Shown in pieces: positions 15,062 to 15,358 of a stretch of DNA of 15,358 nt. The notes below the pieces were generated by a model. The model made no database searches. It was not told where the DNA came from and saw only the letters and a list, made by a program, of their open reading frames with translations. This stretch comes from an uncultured Marvinbryantia sp. (GTDB taxonomy: Bacteria; Bacillota; Clostridia; Lachnospirales; Lachnospiraceae), in the NCBI GenBank assembly GCA_934394985.1, contig CAKRRF010000048.1, positions 1 through 15,358 of the forward strand, read 5' to 3'. The stretch's first letter is position 1; each line of letters opens with the position of its first letter. The translations under genes were made by a program, and so were the position numbers.

Positions 15062-15358
15062 TTAATCAAAATAAATTGTCTTACCACTCTTTGCTGACTC
15101 ATAGATTGCTTCCAGTACACGGGTGACAACTGCAGCCTGTGCAGGTTTTACTACCTGTTCAGCTCCGTCAGCAACGATGTGGTAGAACAGTTCCTGTTCA
15201 TAATCCCCTGCCGGTTTTTCTTCTCCTGAGAAGAATGCTACTCCTTCGCCGGATAATGCCGGTTTCTCTACTACCTGTTTATTGTGGTGGATGTAGTTGA
15301 TCCGCAGGCCGTCTTTCATATCTGCTCCGGCTTTTGTTCCGCACAGACTTGTCTTGGC
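15062..15358 (-). CDS. Gfo/Idh/MocA-family oxidoreductase, C-terminal end only
   Basis: Ninety-eight residues are visible and the frame stays open to the window edge, so the gene starts outside. An ATG at 15317-15319 is internal: the upstream codons continue in family style (SLCGTKAGAD). The segment around AGADMKDGLRINY and the ending KPAQAAVVTRVLEAIYESAKSGKTIYFD match the C-terminal beta-sheet and final helix of NAD(P)-dependent Gfo/Idh/MocA sugar oxidoreductases. These enzymes oxidise or reduce sugars, inositols or glycosides; the cofactor-binding N-terminus cannot be checked here. Its position upstream of GH3 on the same strand suggests the same pathway. Confidence 0.85.
   Translation of the reverse strand, partial: AKTSLCGTKAGADMKDGLRINYIHHNKQVVEKPALSGEGVAFFSGEEKPAGDYEQELFYHIVADGAEQVVKPAQAAVVTRVLEAIYESAKSGKTIYFD

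Noticed and set aside
1..15358. CRISPR array, tRNA, rRNA, transposase or prophage genes
   Set aside because: I saw no regularly spaced repeats, no recognisable RNA gene and no integrase or transposase motif on either strand.

Overview
The window looks like a chromosomal carbohydrate-use region from a low-to-moderate-GC Gram-positive anaerobe. A gut-type Clostridia/Lachnospiraceae member is my best guess. The basis is strong AGGAGG-type ribosome sites, frequent GTG/TTG starts, lipoprotein solute-binding proteins, CUT1-type ABC permeases with no ATPase beside them, and a YesM/YesN-type two-component pair. The organism assignment is inference; no rRNA or marker gene is present.

Layout. (1) 1-815 (+): 3' part of a four-helix membrane protein, ending at a perfect bidirectional terminator (818-863). 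(2) 6455-865 (-): a five-gene sugar operon, read in the order solute-binding lipoprotein 1, [hairpin], permease 1, permease 2, GH172 (DUF2961) glycosidase, solute-binding lipoprotein 2. (3) 6456-6736: divergent control region with a near-consensus sigma-A promoter for the kinase, a weaker promoter for the transport operon, a small palindrome and a cre-like site. (4) 6737-10145 (+): sensor histidine kinase and AraC-type response regulator, overlapping by 26 bp and ending at a bidirectional terminator (10191-10225). (5) 15358-10239 (-): Gfo/Idh/MocA oxidoreductase (C-terminal end only), GH3 glycosidase, GH28-like beta-helix protein and CE1-like esterase. Between the oxidoreductase and GH3 genes lies 187 bp of palindromic repeat material.

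How it may work together (inference). The kinase senses an extracellular sugar, perhaps through the binding proteins, and the regulator activates the divergent transport operon. The imported oligosaccharide is then cut inside the cell. None of the GH172, GH3, GH28-like or esterase proteins shows a signal peptide, so all appear cytoplasmic. An ATPase must be supplied from elsewhere, as is usual for CUT1 systems sharing an MsiK/MsmX-type ATPase. Characterised GH172 enzymes act on alpha-D-fructofuranosides/difructose dianhydrides or alpha-D-arabinofuranosides, so a furanoside ligand is a reasonable first guess.

The most notable points are the pairing of GH172 with two paralogous binding proteins in one operon, the GH28-like protein in which the usual GHG motif reads GNA, and a dispersed palindromic repeat found between permease 2 and GH172 and again upstream of GH3.
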